NCBI GenBank assembly: GCA_017511805.1
Contig: JAFWJA010000015.1
Coordinates: 253,098-317,097, forward strand
Source of the DNA: Bacilli bacterium
GTDB taxonomy: Bacteria; Bacillota_I; Bacilli_A; RF39; UBA660
Length of the DNA stretch: 64,000 nt
Direction of reading: 5' to 3'
Below are positions 1-8,677 of this stretch, piece after piece. The position numbers and the translations under genes were made by a program. The first letter of the stretch is position 1; each line of letters begins with the position of its first letter. The notes beneath the pieces were generated by a model. The model did not search any database and was not told the origin of the DNA. It was given only the letters and a program-made list of their open reading frames with translations.

Positions 1-600
1 ACCAAATAATGCTACGTTTATTACATCTGCTTCTTCTGCATATACAAAATGTAGTTGTTTATCTGTTAATGTAGGTACTATGTAGTTTTTAATTGCATCT
101 GTATGTATCAAATAATTAACTTTTGCAAGTGTTCTATTTGCACTCCATTCTATTTTATTTTGATATGCTTCATTTTTCTTTAATCTTTGAAATTCTTGTA
201 TTAGATATAGTTTAAATTCAGGTGATAACCAACTTGCAAATTCAAAAGCAATGTCTGGATGAGCAAATGTACCACTATCATATCTTCCAGATTTAGATAT
301 TATTCCAATAGCGTTAGTATTCTTAATCCATTTAGATGGTGACATTTTAAATGTATTACTTCCCGCTTCATTTTTAAACGGAGCGAATTCGCCCCTGTTA
401 AAATTTGGATTATTTATATTTTCCCATAATCCTAAATATGAAATGACTTCTTTGTTTCTCATCCAATCCCTTATAGGAAGCCTAGGTTCATTTTTATCAG
501 CATATCTAGCTAAATCCGTTAATGAAATATATTCTATATTATTAATTCTAATAATTTTTATATCTAAATTATTTACTTTTATAGTTGAATTAATGTTCAT
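1..600 (-). CDS. KilA-N domain protein (3' end outside window)
   Basis: Reading back from the ATG at 598-600 gives 200 open codons that run off the left edge. A good ribosome binding site, GGGAGGTG, precedes the ATG. The translation has a KilA-N pattern: RDWMRNKEVISYLGLWE, then NPNFNRGEF, NEAGSNTFKMSPSKWI, TNAIGI and a block around FAHPDIAFEFASWLSPEF. KilA-N is a DNA-binding domain common in phage antirepressor-like proteins and in solitary bacterial genes, so a DNA-binding or regulatory role is inferred. The C-terminal domain, which would separate subfamilies, starts near the edge. A GC-rich near-palindrome sits inside the coding sequence at 380-395. Confident on family, unsure on function. 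Confidence 0.8.
   Translation of the reverse strand, partial: MNINSTIKVNNLDIKIIRINNIEYISLTDLARYADKNEPRLPIRDWMRNKEVISYLGLWENINNPNFNRGEFAPFKNEAGSNTFKMSPSKWIKNTNAIGIISKSGRYDSGTFAHPDIAFEFASWLSPEFKLYLIQEFQRLKKNEAYQNKIEWSANRTLAKVNYLIHTDAIKNYIVPTLTDKQLHFVYAEEADVINVALFG
380..395. repeat. GC-rich palindrome inside the KilA-N gene
   Basis: GCGAATTCGC at 383-392 is a perfect palindrome. It extends to 380-395 with one mismatch per arm and is the most GC-rich spot in the first kilobase. It encodes the short stretch between NFN and FKNEAG of the KilA-N domain, a loop-like place. Confidence 0.55.
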
Positions 601-662
601 GAGTTCACCTCCCTTCATACTTTATATTCTCTGTATGGAAGGAAATTCCCCTAATTCTAGGA

Positions 663-692
663 TAAAAAAAGAAATATTATTCAAATATTTCT
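663..692 (-). terminator. Terminator overlapping a stop codon
   Basis: A 9-bp stem (670-678 with 684-692) is followed on the minus strand by a run of T. The stop codon of the glycosyltransferase gene (677-679) lies inside the hairpin. Confidence 0.75.
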
Positions 693-1660
693 TCCCATTT
701 ATCTATTTCTAGATTATATTTAAAATCTTTTAAATTGTCTTTTAATATATTCTTAAAATCTAACATTTCTTCAATTGTTTTAGAGTAATTGTTATTATTT
801 AAATCTACTAGTATTCCATTTACTCCATCTTCTACTTGTTCATAAGCACTTTCAAAGTTAGTTACTACTACTGGTACATCTAATACTTTAGCTTCTGTAA
901 TACTATTACACCATGATTCATCATCACTTAATTGAACTAAATAATCACTATATTTAACATATGGATATGGATTATCTTTATATCCTACAAATACAACTCT
1001 TTCATATCCTGTAAAGTAACTTTTATATTCTTGTTCTTTCTTTCTTCCTCTACCTACTACATTTAGTATATAAGGCACCTTTTTAGCCTCTAATTCCTTT
1101 ACTAATAATAATAGTCTTTCAAATCCTTTACCAGAGCTTATACGTGATACTACGCATAGTTTTAATACATTATTTGGTACATCTTTTAAAGGATTATTTT
1201 CATTTGCTAGTTCTACTATATTATCATTAATAAAATTATGTATAACAATACCTTCTTTTGCTATATCTAAATGATTCTTAACAGCTTCACTAACACATAT
1301 AAATTTATCAGTATCATTAACAAAGTCTTCATTATCTAATAGACAATCAGGTAATATTCTAGGCATACTATGAATCCAACTATAATATTTATCTGCTTTT
1401 ATTATATTTTTATATTTATAATAATCAAAATATAAATAACACCATACACATATATCACATTTAATATCCATATCATCTTCTATTTTACTTACTTTAGCGT
1501 ATTTAGATATTAAATTAACTACATTTGGGTCTACTATAGTATCATCAAAATAATATACTTCAAATTCATATTTATCATGTAAATTCTTAACTAAATTCTC
1601 TATACATTTTTCAATTCCCCCACTCATAATAGTTTTATTAAATAAAACAATTTTCTTCAT
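677..1660 (-). CDS. Glycosyltransferase, GT4-like (GT-B fold)
   Basis: This 327-residue protein probably transfers a sugar from an activated donor to a cell-surface glycan or lipid. The N-terminus has the KIVLFNKTIMSGGIEK signature of GT-B enzymes that start with a loop after the first strand. The second half has VVSRISSGKGFERLL and NVVGRGRKK. The donor-site region reads DESWCNSITEAKVLDVPVVVTNFESAYEQV and contains the E-x7-E-like element of GT4. The start is set at the ATG at 1658-1660, preceded at 7 nt by GAGGTGAT; a longer frame to 1681 has no such site. No membrane segment is visible. Acceptor and donor cannot be told. It is divergent from the GT2 gene to its right. Confidence 0.8.
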   Translation of the reverse strand: MKKIVLFNKTIMSGGIEKCIENLVKNLHDKYEFEVYYFDDTIVDPNVVNLISKYAKVSKIEDDMDIKCDICVWCYLYFDYYKYKNIIKADKYYSWIHSMPRILPDCLLDNEDFVNDTDKFICVSEAVKNHLDIAKEGIVIHNFINDNIVELANENNPLKDVPNNVLKLCVVSRISSGKGFERLLLLVKELEAKKVPYILNVVGRGRKKEQEYKSYFTGYERVVFVGYKDNPYPYVKYSDYLVQLSDDESWCNSITEAKVLDVPVVVTNFESAYEQVEDGVNGILVDLNNNNYSKTIEEMLDFKNILKDNLKDFKYNLEIDKWEEIFE

Positions 1661-1827
1661 AGTATTTATCACCTCATACACACATTATACTACAAAATAT
1701 GAACTAGTCAAACATTAAGAATTCCTTTATAAAATAAGGGTAAAAAATACCACGAAAAAATTTTTCATTTTAGGTATTGCTTTTTTAAAAATTTTAATAT
1801 AAAATACCATTTGAAATGAGGGAAAAT

Positions 1828-2484
1828 ATGAAAGTTAGTGTTATTATACCAGCATATAATGAAGAAAAATTCATTGCTAAAGTAATAACTATGGTAAAAA
1901 GAAGCAAAATAGCTGATGAAATAATAGTTGTTGATAATAATTCTAGTGATAATACTTCATTAATTGCTAATGAAAATGGTGCTAAAACTTTCTTTTGTAA
2001 AAGACAAGGAAAAGGATATGCAATGGAAAAAGGGATTAAGGTCGCTAGTGGTGACATATATCTATTCTTAGATGGTGATATATGTAATTACAAGATTGGT
2101 TTCCTAAAATCTTTAATTAAACCAATAGTTAAAGATGAAGCTGATTTTGTTAAAGGTACTTTTACTAGATCTGGTGGTCGTGTTACAGAATTAGTAGCAA
2201 GACCATTACTTGAATTAACTTTCCCTAAACTAAGTAAATTTTCACAACCATTAAGTGGAATTATAGCTGGCAAGAAAGAAGTATTTAAAAATTTAGTATT
2301 AGATAAGAATTACGGTGTTGATATCGGTATTTTAATAGATGTATTTAGAGCAAAATATAGAATAACAGAAGTAAATATTGGAAAAATTAAAAACTATTCT
2401 CAAGATTGGCATAGTTTAATAGGTATGTCTAAACAAGTAACTAAATCAATTCTTATAAGAACAAATGCAAAAATAAAGGAATAA
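1828..2484 (+). CDS. Glycosyltransferase family 2
   Basis: This 218-residue GT-A enzyme opens with MKVSVIIPAYNEEKFI, followed by the nucleotide-binding VVDNNSSDNT and the metal-binding FLDGDICNY (DxD-type) near residue 75. It is shorter than the usual GT2 length of 250-350 residues and has no C-terminal membrane helices, so it is probably soluble. Dolichol-phosphate-mannose-synthase-like or glucosyl-phosphoglycerate-synthase-like roles are possible; I cannot decide. The start at 1828 has GAGGG upstream, better than the in-frame ATG at 1816. A weak promoter (TTGCTT at 1777-1782, TATAAA at 1798-1803, spacing 15) may serve it. Its end shares a two-way terminator with the next gene. Confidence 0.85.
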   Translation: MKVSVIIPAYNEEKFIAKVITMVKRSKIADEIIVVDNNSSDNTSLIANENGAKTFFCKRQGKGYAMEKGIKVASGDIYLFLDGDICNYKIGFLKSLIKPIVKDEADFVKGTFTRSGGRVTELVARPLLELTFPKLSKFSQPLSGIIAGKKEVFKNLVLDKNYGVDIGILIDVFRAKYRITEVNIGKIKNYSQDWHSLIGMSKQVTKSILIRTNAKIKE

Positions 2485-2504
2485 TTTTTAAATTATTCCT
2501 TTTT
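2475..2504. terminator. Two-way terminator between convergent genes
   Basis: AAAGGAATAATTT (2475-2487) pairs with its complement at 2490-2502. T-runs flank it on both strands, and it includes the stop codon of the GT2 gene. Confidence 0.8.
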
Positions 2505-5500
2505 AATTTGTAACATATTTTAATTTTTTAGTCTTAGTTATATTAGATAGAACTTGTTTTACGTTGTCTTCTAACTTGATGTTAGCAATTTGTTTTAGTT
2601 GAAGGAGTGCTAGTTTAAGGAATTTAGATATTGTTTTTTGATCTATGTCCTTGTTATAGAATATATCTTTTATTTTTATTATGTCTGTTTGTTCATATAT
2701 TATAGTAAAACATGCATGAGACATAATTTTTATATTACTCGAATTATATATATTATTTAAGTCTTTAAAGAACTGTTTTGATTCAGTATTAGTATATAGT
2801 AATATTGAATTTTCTCTAAATGCTTGTTCTTCTCTTTTTATTTTAAATATTTCTAATTCAGATATATTTTTATCTATTATTTTAAAGTCATCATGATATA
2901 CATGTAATGTTTTATTAGTTGACTTCTTCTCTTTTCTATTTAGAACTAGATATTGTGTTCTAGAATCTCTAATATATAAGAAATTATCTTTAGTAATTGG
3001 ATTAACAAATGTTAATGGTTTTTCTGGAAATAAATCTTTATTTAAATTAGCTTGAAGTGATCCTTGAATACTACTATAACCATCTCCTATAGTTATTTTC
3101 TTTAAAACTAAATCTTCATATTGTTCTTTAGTTATTTGACCAGTTTCAAGTAATTCATCATATTTTTCTTTATCAGTTAAATATATATCTTTAGATGCTT
3201 CTAAATATACTTCTAGTAATTTATCTCCAAAACTAGTTCTCATTCCTCTATCAAAGAATGCTTTTTTATAACCATGTTCTACTAATATAGAAGTTGGAAC
3301 TTCAATATTATCAAAACATAAAACATCTTTATTTCTCCATACCCATGATTCACTTATTAGATTATTATTTTCATCAAATACTACAAATAATCTACCATTT
3401 TTATCAAGCATACTATGTATCATACATGTTTCACCTAATTGACCTAATCTTTGGCAACAAGGAATTAATTCCCCTACTATTAATGGTAAAACACAATCTA
3501 GTCTAACCATTTCATATCTATAATTACCTACTTTACCTGTTACTCTTGGTATACTACTAAATATTCTTTGTTTACCTATATTATATATTGCTTGTAATTC
3601 ATCATATTTTTCTTGACTAAAACCTAGTTTAGATAAATGATCAGCTAGTATTTCATTACCTATGCCTACATTTTCTAGACTATTATTTCTAACATAGTTA
3701 ATACACATTTCTAATGTAAGTTTTCTATTGCTATGAAACTTCTTTATTTCATCAAATTTTCTTTGAATAATAGATATATAATATCTACATACATTATCTT
3801 TTATTATTTCTCTTATATTATGTGAAAATAAGTCTTTAAATTCTTTATTATAGGATAATTTAAAGTTATAAAATAAGTCATTACATATAGATGGTGTTAA
3901 TACATTTGAAAGTTCACACTCTTCCATTAGATCTCTTAATAATAAGTTAGATTTAGGATATTCTTGCATATTTATCATTAAAGTATAAGAACCATCTTTA
4001 TTCTCTTTATATAAATCATATATAAAATCATCTTGAGTAATGTTAAATCCTTCTTTTATTAATGATTTCTTAATTTTTTGTATTCTAGAATCATCTAAAC
4101 ATTCAGAAAATGATGTTATAAATATAGAATCTTTTTTATAAATATGTTTAGGTACACCTAATATTAATTCTTTTAATTTATTATAACCTTGATCATCATC
4201 ATGAAATACTCCAAATAAATATGCTAGTCTTATTAATACTTCTCTATTACCATCTTCTCTAAATGATAATGATTTTAATAAACTTTTCCATTTATTTTTA
4301 TTAATAATAAATCTATCTGCTTCTTTAGTATCAAAGAACTTAATAACTTCATATTCTGGTATAAATGTTCTACCGGTTTTTAAATACCAAAAACATAAAT
4401 TATTTAATTCATCTTCTTTTAATGCTTTACTAATAGTATCTGGATTATTTAATATTAATCTAAATGCATCATCTTTTAATATATCAAAAAATTCTTTTGC
4501 TCTAATATCTTCTTTCTTAATTATTGATGTAATATAATCTTTATTTTTAATATATTTTATATATCTTCTATTATTAGAAATATATTTAAATGATAATCCA
4601 TCATAAAAGGCATTTTTAAGGTCATTTGGAGCATCTTCATCTAGAAATAGATCATTATGTTCTCCTTTAAATAAAATAGCGTTAAATGAGTTAGAATTAG
4701 CTAAAAAATCATATTTAATTTTACTACTCTTTAATTCAGTATAAATAATATCTCTAATTTGTTTATCAAATGCTTCTTTATCTAAATTAAAATCTATATT
4801 TTTATTATTTAATAAAGTTAATAAATCTGCGAAAGAAGTTATTAACTCTATTAATGCTTCATTACCAAACTTTATAGAATATATATTATAAAAACTATAC
4901 TTAGTATTATTATTTATAATACTTATATTATCAAATAATACATTCTCTATTGTTTTATCTTTTATATATGATATAACGCCTAAATTATCTTTAATATAAC
5001 TTAAATCTAATTCTCCTAAATAAAATCTTAATCTATATTCTTCATCTGCTTCTTCATCTATAAATAGATCTTTATATTTCTTTTTAAAGGATATAGGAAA
5101 TTCTTGTATATCAAGATATACACCGTTTTCTTTATTTCTTTTTAAGAATATAAAATAATCTTCCATTATATCTAAAAACTCTTCATAACTAGGTATTCTA
5201 TTACTTAATTTATATTGATTATTATTAATATAATTTAAAAACATACTAAAAAATTTATGTATAGTAAAACCCATATGTATTTCTTTAGAAAAATAACCAG
5301 TTTCTTTTTCAAATCTCATAATATTATCTAAACCAATTTTATCTATTATTATTTCATCTCTATTAGAATACATAATATTATTCATAGATATCTTTTCTAT
5401 ATCTTCATAATGTAATATTTCAGATTTAATTACAAAATTCATAGAAGAAAAATAACTAGGTACTACTCTAGTAATTCTATTATTAATTACTTTTTCAGTA

Positions 5501-5709
5501 TATTGATAATGATTCTTAAATATAACTCTTACAGCAGCATAAAAAGAATTTAGAAAATCTAAATTCTCACTATAAGAATTATATAATTTTATAAACTCAT
5601 CTATATGATTATCATTACTTAATTTAGTAATAACATCATTATGTTTACTAATTATATAATTGTAATTATTATCACCAAATGTATTTAACAATTTATCTTG
5701 ATAATTCAT
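2503..5709 (-). CDS. Large protein of unknown function with internal repeat (1,068 aa)
   Basis: I do not recognise this protein. It has no signal peptide, no clear membrane helix and no known catalytic motif. Two segments resemble each other: KDLFIDEEADEEYRLRFYLG (about residues 208-255) and NDLFLDEDAPNDLKNAFYDG (about 347-395). Each is followed by Ile/Tyr/Lys-rich text of the type YIKDxxxxxxYIKDK, which suggests a repeated helical unit. A distinct, conserved-looking core near residues 745-800 reads CCQRLGQLGETCMIH, then DENNNLISESWVWRN and VLCFDNIEV. It has paired Cys, an aromatic cluster and an acidic end, reminiscent of a small enzymatic or GNAT-like fold, but that is only an impression. 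The start is set at 5709 (GGGAGAAA upstream). A promoter lies at 5734-5762. It is transcribed alone. Confidence 0.75.
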   Translation of the reverse strand: MNYQDKLLNTFGDNNYNYIISKHNDVITKLSNDNHIDEFIKLYNSYSENLDFLNSFYAAVRVIFKNHYQYTEKVINNRITRVVPSYFSSMNFVIKSEILHYEDIEKISMNNIMYSNRDEIIIDKIGLDNIMRFEKETGYFSKEIHMGFTIHKFFSMFLNYINNNQYKLSNRIPSYEEFLDIMEDYFIFLKRNKENGVYLDIQEFPISFKKKYKDLFIDEEADEEYRLRFYLGELDLSYIKDNLGVISYIKDKTIENVLFDNISIINNNTKYSFYNIYSIKFGNEALIELITSFADLLTLLNNKNIDFNLDKEAFDKQIRDIIYTELKSSKIKYDFLANSNSFNAILFKGEHNDLFLDEDAPNDLKNAFYDGLSFKYISNNRRYIKYIKNKDYITSIIKKEDIRAKEFFDILKDDAFRLILNNPDTISKALKEDELNNLCFWYLKTGRTFIPEYEVIKFFDTKEADRFIINKNKWKSLLKSLSFREDGNREVLIRLAYLFGVFHDDDQGYNKLKELILGVPKHIYKKDSIFITSFSECLDDSRIQKIKKSLIKEGFNITQDDFIYDLYKENKDGSYTLMINMQEYPKSNLLLRDLMEECELSNVLTPSICNDLFYNFKLSYNKEFKDLFSHNIREIIKDNVCRYYISIIQRKFDEIKKFHSNRKLTLEMCINYVRNNSLENVGIGNEILADHLSKLGFSQEKYDELQAIYNIGKQRIFSSIPRVTGKVGNYRYEMVRLDCVLPLIVGELIPCCQRLGQLGETCMIHSMLDKNGRLFVVFDENNNLISESWVWRNKDVLCFDNIEVPTSILVEHGYKKAFFDRGMRTSFGDKLLEVYLEASKDIYLTDKEKYDELLETGQITKEQYEDLVLKKITIGDGYSSIQGSLQANLNKDLFPEKPLTFVNPITKDNFLYIRDSRTQYLVLNRKEKKSTNKTLHVYHDDFKIIDKNISELEIFKIKREEQAFRENSILLYTNTESKQFFKDLNNIYNSSNIKIMSHACFTIIYEQTDIIKIKDIFYNKDIDQKTISKFLKLALLQLKQIANIKLEDNVKQVLSNITKTKKLKYVTN

Positions 5710-5733
5710 ATAAACTTTTCTCCCGCGAATCAT

Positions 5734-5762
5734 ATTATATAAAAAAATATAAAAATAGTAAA
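5734..5762 (-). promoter_or_regulatory. Sigma-A-type promoter of the 1,068-aa gene
   Basis: On the minus strand TTTACT (5757-5762), a 17-nt spacer and TATAAT (5734-5739). The leader to the ATG at 5709 would be about 18 nt. Confidence 0.6.
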
Positions 5763-5866
5763 TAATTAAATTATTGATATTTATTATTTATAATGTATCA
5801 ATTTTTATTAAATCAATAATTAAATTATATGTACTTTTACTAGTAATAATTCATCATTTTTGTCAT

Positions 5867-5895
5867 TTTACTTATATATTTATAGATATTATAAT
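5867..5895 (+). promoter_or_regulatory. Promoter for the DUF1016 transcript
   Basis: TTTACT (5867-5872), 17-nt spacer, TATAAT (5890-5895). Transcription would start near 5902, just before the AAAGGAG at 5906-5912. It is spaced exactly as for a gene starting at TTG 5919 or ATG 5925, not at 5995. Confidence 0.6.
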
Positions 5896-5918
5896 TCACA
5901 TTTAGAAAGGAGAAAAAG

Positions 5919-5964
5919 TTGTTAATGAAAAGAATTATATGATTTTAGACACGTCGCGTCTAAA
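5919..5964 (+). other. Tiny leader frame and hairpin ahead of the DUF1016 gene
   Basis: A strong ribosome binding site (AAAGGAG, 5906-5912) leads into TTG 5919 or ATG 5925, but that frame stops at TGA 5940-5942 after a few codons. A hairpin follows at once: TTTAGAC (5944-5950) pairs with GTCTAAA (5958-5964). The DUF1016 frame opens only at 5995, in a different phase, without a ribosome binding site. It may be a leader peptide, or the damaged original 5' end of the gene. Confidence 0.45.
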
Positions 5965-5994
5965 TTCTGACACTTTTTATACATCTGGTATATT

Positions 5995-7038
5995 ATGGAT
6001 TATAATGAACTAATTAATAAAAACTATTTAAGTAATGACATATTTAATGATTCTTGTAAGATTATTGAAGAAACTAGAAATGATACTTATAGATTAATAA
6101 ATATAAATTTACTTATTAGAAATTGGTTATTGGGTAAAAGAATATATGAAGAAGAATTAAATGAAAAAAAAAGAGCTAAATATGGCGAAGAAGTAATAAT
6201 TAATTTATCAAATAGTCTAACTAATAAATATGGTAGTGGATTTAATAAAACAAATCTGTATGCTTTTCTATCTTTTTATGAAGAATATCCCAAGATTTTC
6301 CACACGGTGTGTGGAAAATTTGACAATTTATTGACATGGTCGCATTATAGATTACTAGTAAAAATAGAAAGTAAAGAGGAAAGAGATTGGTATGAAAAAG
6401 AAGCTTTTAATGAGACATGGAGTGTTAAAACACTTGAAAGAAATATACATACTCAGTATTATTATAGAGTTTTAAAAACTGGAATAAAAGATAAACATAA
6501 AGATAATAAAGAATTATTAAAACTGGAATTTATTAAAAATCCTATGATAACTGAATTTTTAAGCTTACCTGATACGAGAAGTTTTAATGAGTCAACTTTA
6601 GAATCAAATATTATAAATAATCTTCAACGATTTATGTTAGAACTTGGAAAAGGATACTCTTTTGTAGGTAGACAATATAGATTAAAAACTTGTAATCATG
6701 ATTATTATATAGATTTAGTATTCTATAACTATATATTAAAATGCTTTGTTTTAATTGATTTAAAAACAAGTAAAATTACCCATCAAGATGTTGGTCAAAT
6801 GGATATGTATATTAAAATATTTGATGAATTAAAGAAAAACGATGATGATAATCCTACTCTAGGTATTGTATTATGCTCTGAAACAGATGAAGATATAGCT
6901 AAATATTCTATATTAAATGATAATAATCAATTATTTATGTCAAAATATAGGTTATATTTACCTAGTATTGAAGAATTAAAACATGAGATAGAATCTCAAA
7001 AATCTATATATGAATTACAAAATGATTTATTCAAATAA
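5995..7038 (+). CDS. DUF1016/YhcG family PDDEXK nuclease-like protein
   Basis: This 347-residue protein has the DUF1016 N-terminal helical domain (YGEEVIINLSNSL, FNKTNLYAFLSFYEEYP, LLTWSHYRLLVKIE, about residues 60-130) and a C-terminal PDDEXK-type core (FVGRQYRLKTCNHDYYIDLVFYN, CFVLIDLKTSKITHQDVGQMDMY, about 220-270). Asp, Asp and the D-x-K of VLIDLKT are the expected catalytic residues. The family is widespread and often mobile; a DNA nuclease role is predicted, not shown here. The start at 5995 lacks a ribosome binding site, and the upstream signals point to an earlier start that no longer connects in frame. A perfect 11-bp palindrome at 6295-6319 encodes the variable stretch before TWSHY. 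Confidence 0.85.
   Translation: MDYNELINKNYLSNDIFNDSCKIIEETRNDTYRLININLLIRNWLLGKRIYEEELNEKKRAKYGEEVIINLSNSLTNKYGSGFNKTNLYAFLSFYEEYPKIFHTVCGKFDNLLTWSHYRLLVKIESKEERDWYEKEAFNETWSVKTLERNIHTQYYYRVLKTGIKDKHKDNKELLKLEFIKNPMITEFLSLPDTRSFNESTLESNIINNLQRFMLELGKGYSFVGRQYRLKTCNHDYYIDLVFYNYILKCFVLIDLKTSKITHQDVGQMDMYIKIFDELKKNDDDNPTLGIVLCSETDEDIAKYSILNDNNQLFMSKYRLYLPSIEELKHEIESQKSIYELQNDLFK
6295..6319 (+). repeat. Perfect inverted repeat inside the DUF1016 gene
   Basis: ATTTTCCACAC (6295-6305) and its exact complement (6309-6319) with a 3-nt loop. It is translated in frame as part of IFHTVCGKF, between the helical domain and the TWSHY motif. Confidence 0.75.
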
Positions 7039-7063
7039 AAAAAGTGAATTACTTCACTTTTTC
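7037..7063. terminator. Two-way terminator
   Basis: AAAGTGAA (7041-7048) and TTCACTTT (7053-7060) around a TTAC loop, with A- and T-runs on the two sides. It ends both the DUF1016 gene and pgcA, whose stop codon lies in the loop. Confidence 0.8.
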
Positions 7064-8668
7064 TTTTATTATTTTTTCTATTTCATTTACTCTTTTCTTA
7101 GCTTTACTCATAGATGTATCAAATGAAATAATATATATTTTAATTTTTGGTTCTGTTCCTGATGGTCTTACCATAAAATATGAATTATCATCTAATATAA
7201 ATTTTAAAGCATTAGTTTTTAATCTATCTCTTTTATTCTTATAATCTATCTTATCTTTTTCATCAAATAGATTATTATCTCTTAAGTTAGACATAATATC
7301 ATTCATTTTATCCATTCCATCTAGTCCTTCATATACTAAAGAAATAGTTTTATGATAATAGAATCCATATTTTTGATATATTTCACTAATATATTCATAT
7401 ATAGTTTTATCAATACTCTTTAAATAAGAAAGTATTTCTATTAAGAATATGATTGATGAAAAAGCATTCTTATCATTAACTTTAATATCAAACATATAAC
7501 CTAAACTTTCTTCATAACCAAATATATAGTTTTTAGTATCTTCATTTCTTAAATTAGCAATATTTTTACATCCTGTTAAACATTCTTTTATTTCTACATT
7601 ATGAGATTTTGCTATTTTATCTATAAGATTAGATGTAACAATACTTCTAACTATATATTTATCTTTTAAATTCTTTTTATTTTCTAGTAAATAGTACGCG
7701 AATAATGCTCCTATTACATTACCATTTATTAATTCATATTTATCATTTGTTTTTATCATTAACCCTATTCTATCTGAATCAGGATCTGATGCAATAATAA
7801 CATCTGAATTATTTTCTTTTGCGTATTTAAGTGCACCATTATAGTTTTCTTCATATTCTGGATTAGGTTCTTTTGCAAATGGAAACCCCCCATCTTCAGT
7901 AAACTGTTCTTTAACATAATTTACTTGTACTTTAAATTTATTAAATATTTTAGGAGCTATTCTAATACCAGTACCATGTAATGGTGTATAAGTTATTTTT
8001 ACTTCTTTTGAATACTCTTCTACTATGTCCTTATTAATTAATACTTTACAGTTCTCATCAATAAATTCTTTTCTTATTTCACTTGTTAAAATATTATACA
8101 ATTTGTTACCGAGTTCAGCTTGTTTTATAGTAGATAGATCTGTTAATTGATTAATTTCATTTATTATATCTGTATCTTCTGGAGATACTATTTGAGATCC
8201 TTTGTTATTATATACTTTATAACCATTATATATAGATGCATTATGAGAAGAAGTAATTACTATACCAGCATCTGCTTTTAGATATGTTACTGCAAAAGAA
8301 AGTTCAGGAGTTGAAGCTGTTTCATTAAATATATATGTTTTTATATCATGATAATTTAGTATTAAAGCTGCTGTTTTAGCGTATGATTTAGAATTGTTTC
8401 TAGTATCATATGCGATTACTACTACTGGATTCTTTTTCTTCTTAGTTAAGTAATTAGCTAGTCCTTCTGTTACTTTAGAAATAGTATATTTATTCATTCT
8501 ATTAGTACCAAGACCCATAATACCTCTTATACCTGCAGTACCAAATTCTAAATCTAAAGAAAAAGCTTCTTTTATTTCATTATTAGACATATTTAATAAT
8601 TCTTCTTTTTCTTTTTTAGTAATAAAACTAGAGTTTAACCATTCTTGATATTTTTCTATATATGTCAT
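7049..8668 (-). CDS. pgcA: Phosphoglucomutase / phosphomannomutase
   Basis: The enzyme interconverts hexose-1-phosphate and hexose-6-phosphate, feeding surface polysaccharide and sugar-nucleotide synthesis. All four family blocks are present in 539 residues: the phosphoserine loop TSSHNAS (about 140), the metal loop DPDSDR (about 295), the sugar loop GYEESLGY (about 390) and the phosphate loop RPSGTEPK near the end. Asn-Ala replaces the more common Asn-Pro after the catalytic Ser-His, as in many PgcA-like proteins. It is the last gene of the xerD-HAD-peptidase-pgcA series. The upstream stop codon TAG is part of its ribosome binding site TAGGAGG, so translation is probably coupled. Specificity for glucose or mannose is not settled by sequence. 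Confidence 0.93.
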   Translation of the reverse strand: MTYIEKYQEWLNSSFITKKEKEELLNMSNNEIKEAFSLDLEFGTAGIRGIMGLGTNRMNKYTISKVTEGLANYLTKKKKNPVVVIAYDTRNNSKSYAKTAALILNYHDIKTYIFNETASTPELSFAVTYLKADAGIVITSSHNASIYNGYKVYNNKGSQIVSPEDTDIINEINQLTDLSTIKQAELGNKLYNILTSEIRKEFIDENCKVLINKDIVEEYSKEVKITYTPLHGTGIRIAPKIFNKFKVQVNYVKEQFTEDGGFPFAKEPNPEYEENYNGALKYAKENNSDVIIASDPDSDRIGLMIKTNDKYELINGNVIGALFAYYLLENKKNLKDKYIVRSIVTSNLIDKIAKSHNVEIKECLTGCKNIANLRNEDTKNYIFGYEESLGYMFDIKVNDKNAFSSIIFLIEILSYLKSIDKTIYEYISEIYQKYGFYYHKTISLVYEGLDGMDKMNDIMSNLRDNNLFDEKDKIDYKNKRDRLKTNALKFILDDNSYFMVRPSGTEPKIKIYIISFDTSMSKAKKRVNEIEKIIKEKVK

Positions 8669-8677
8669 AGTATCCTC

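Noticed and set aside
443..712. Plus-strand 89-codon frame
   Set aside because: It is antisense to the KilA-N gene, without a ribosome binding site; shadow frame.
3294..3506. Plus-strand 70-codon frame inside the 1,068-aa gene
   Set aside because: Antisense shadow with low-complexity translation and no start signals.
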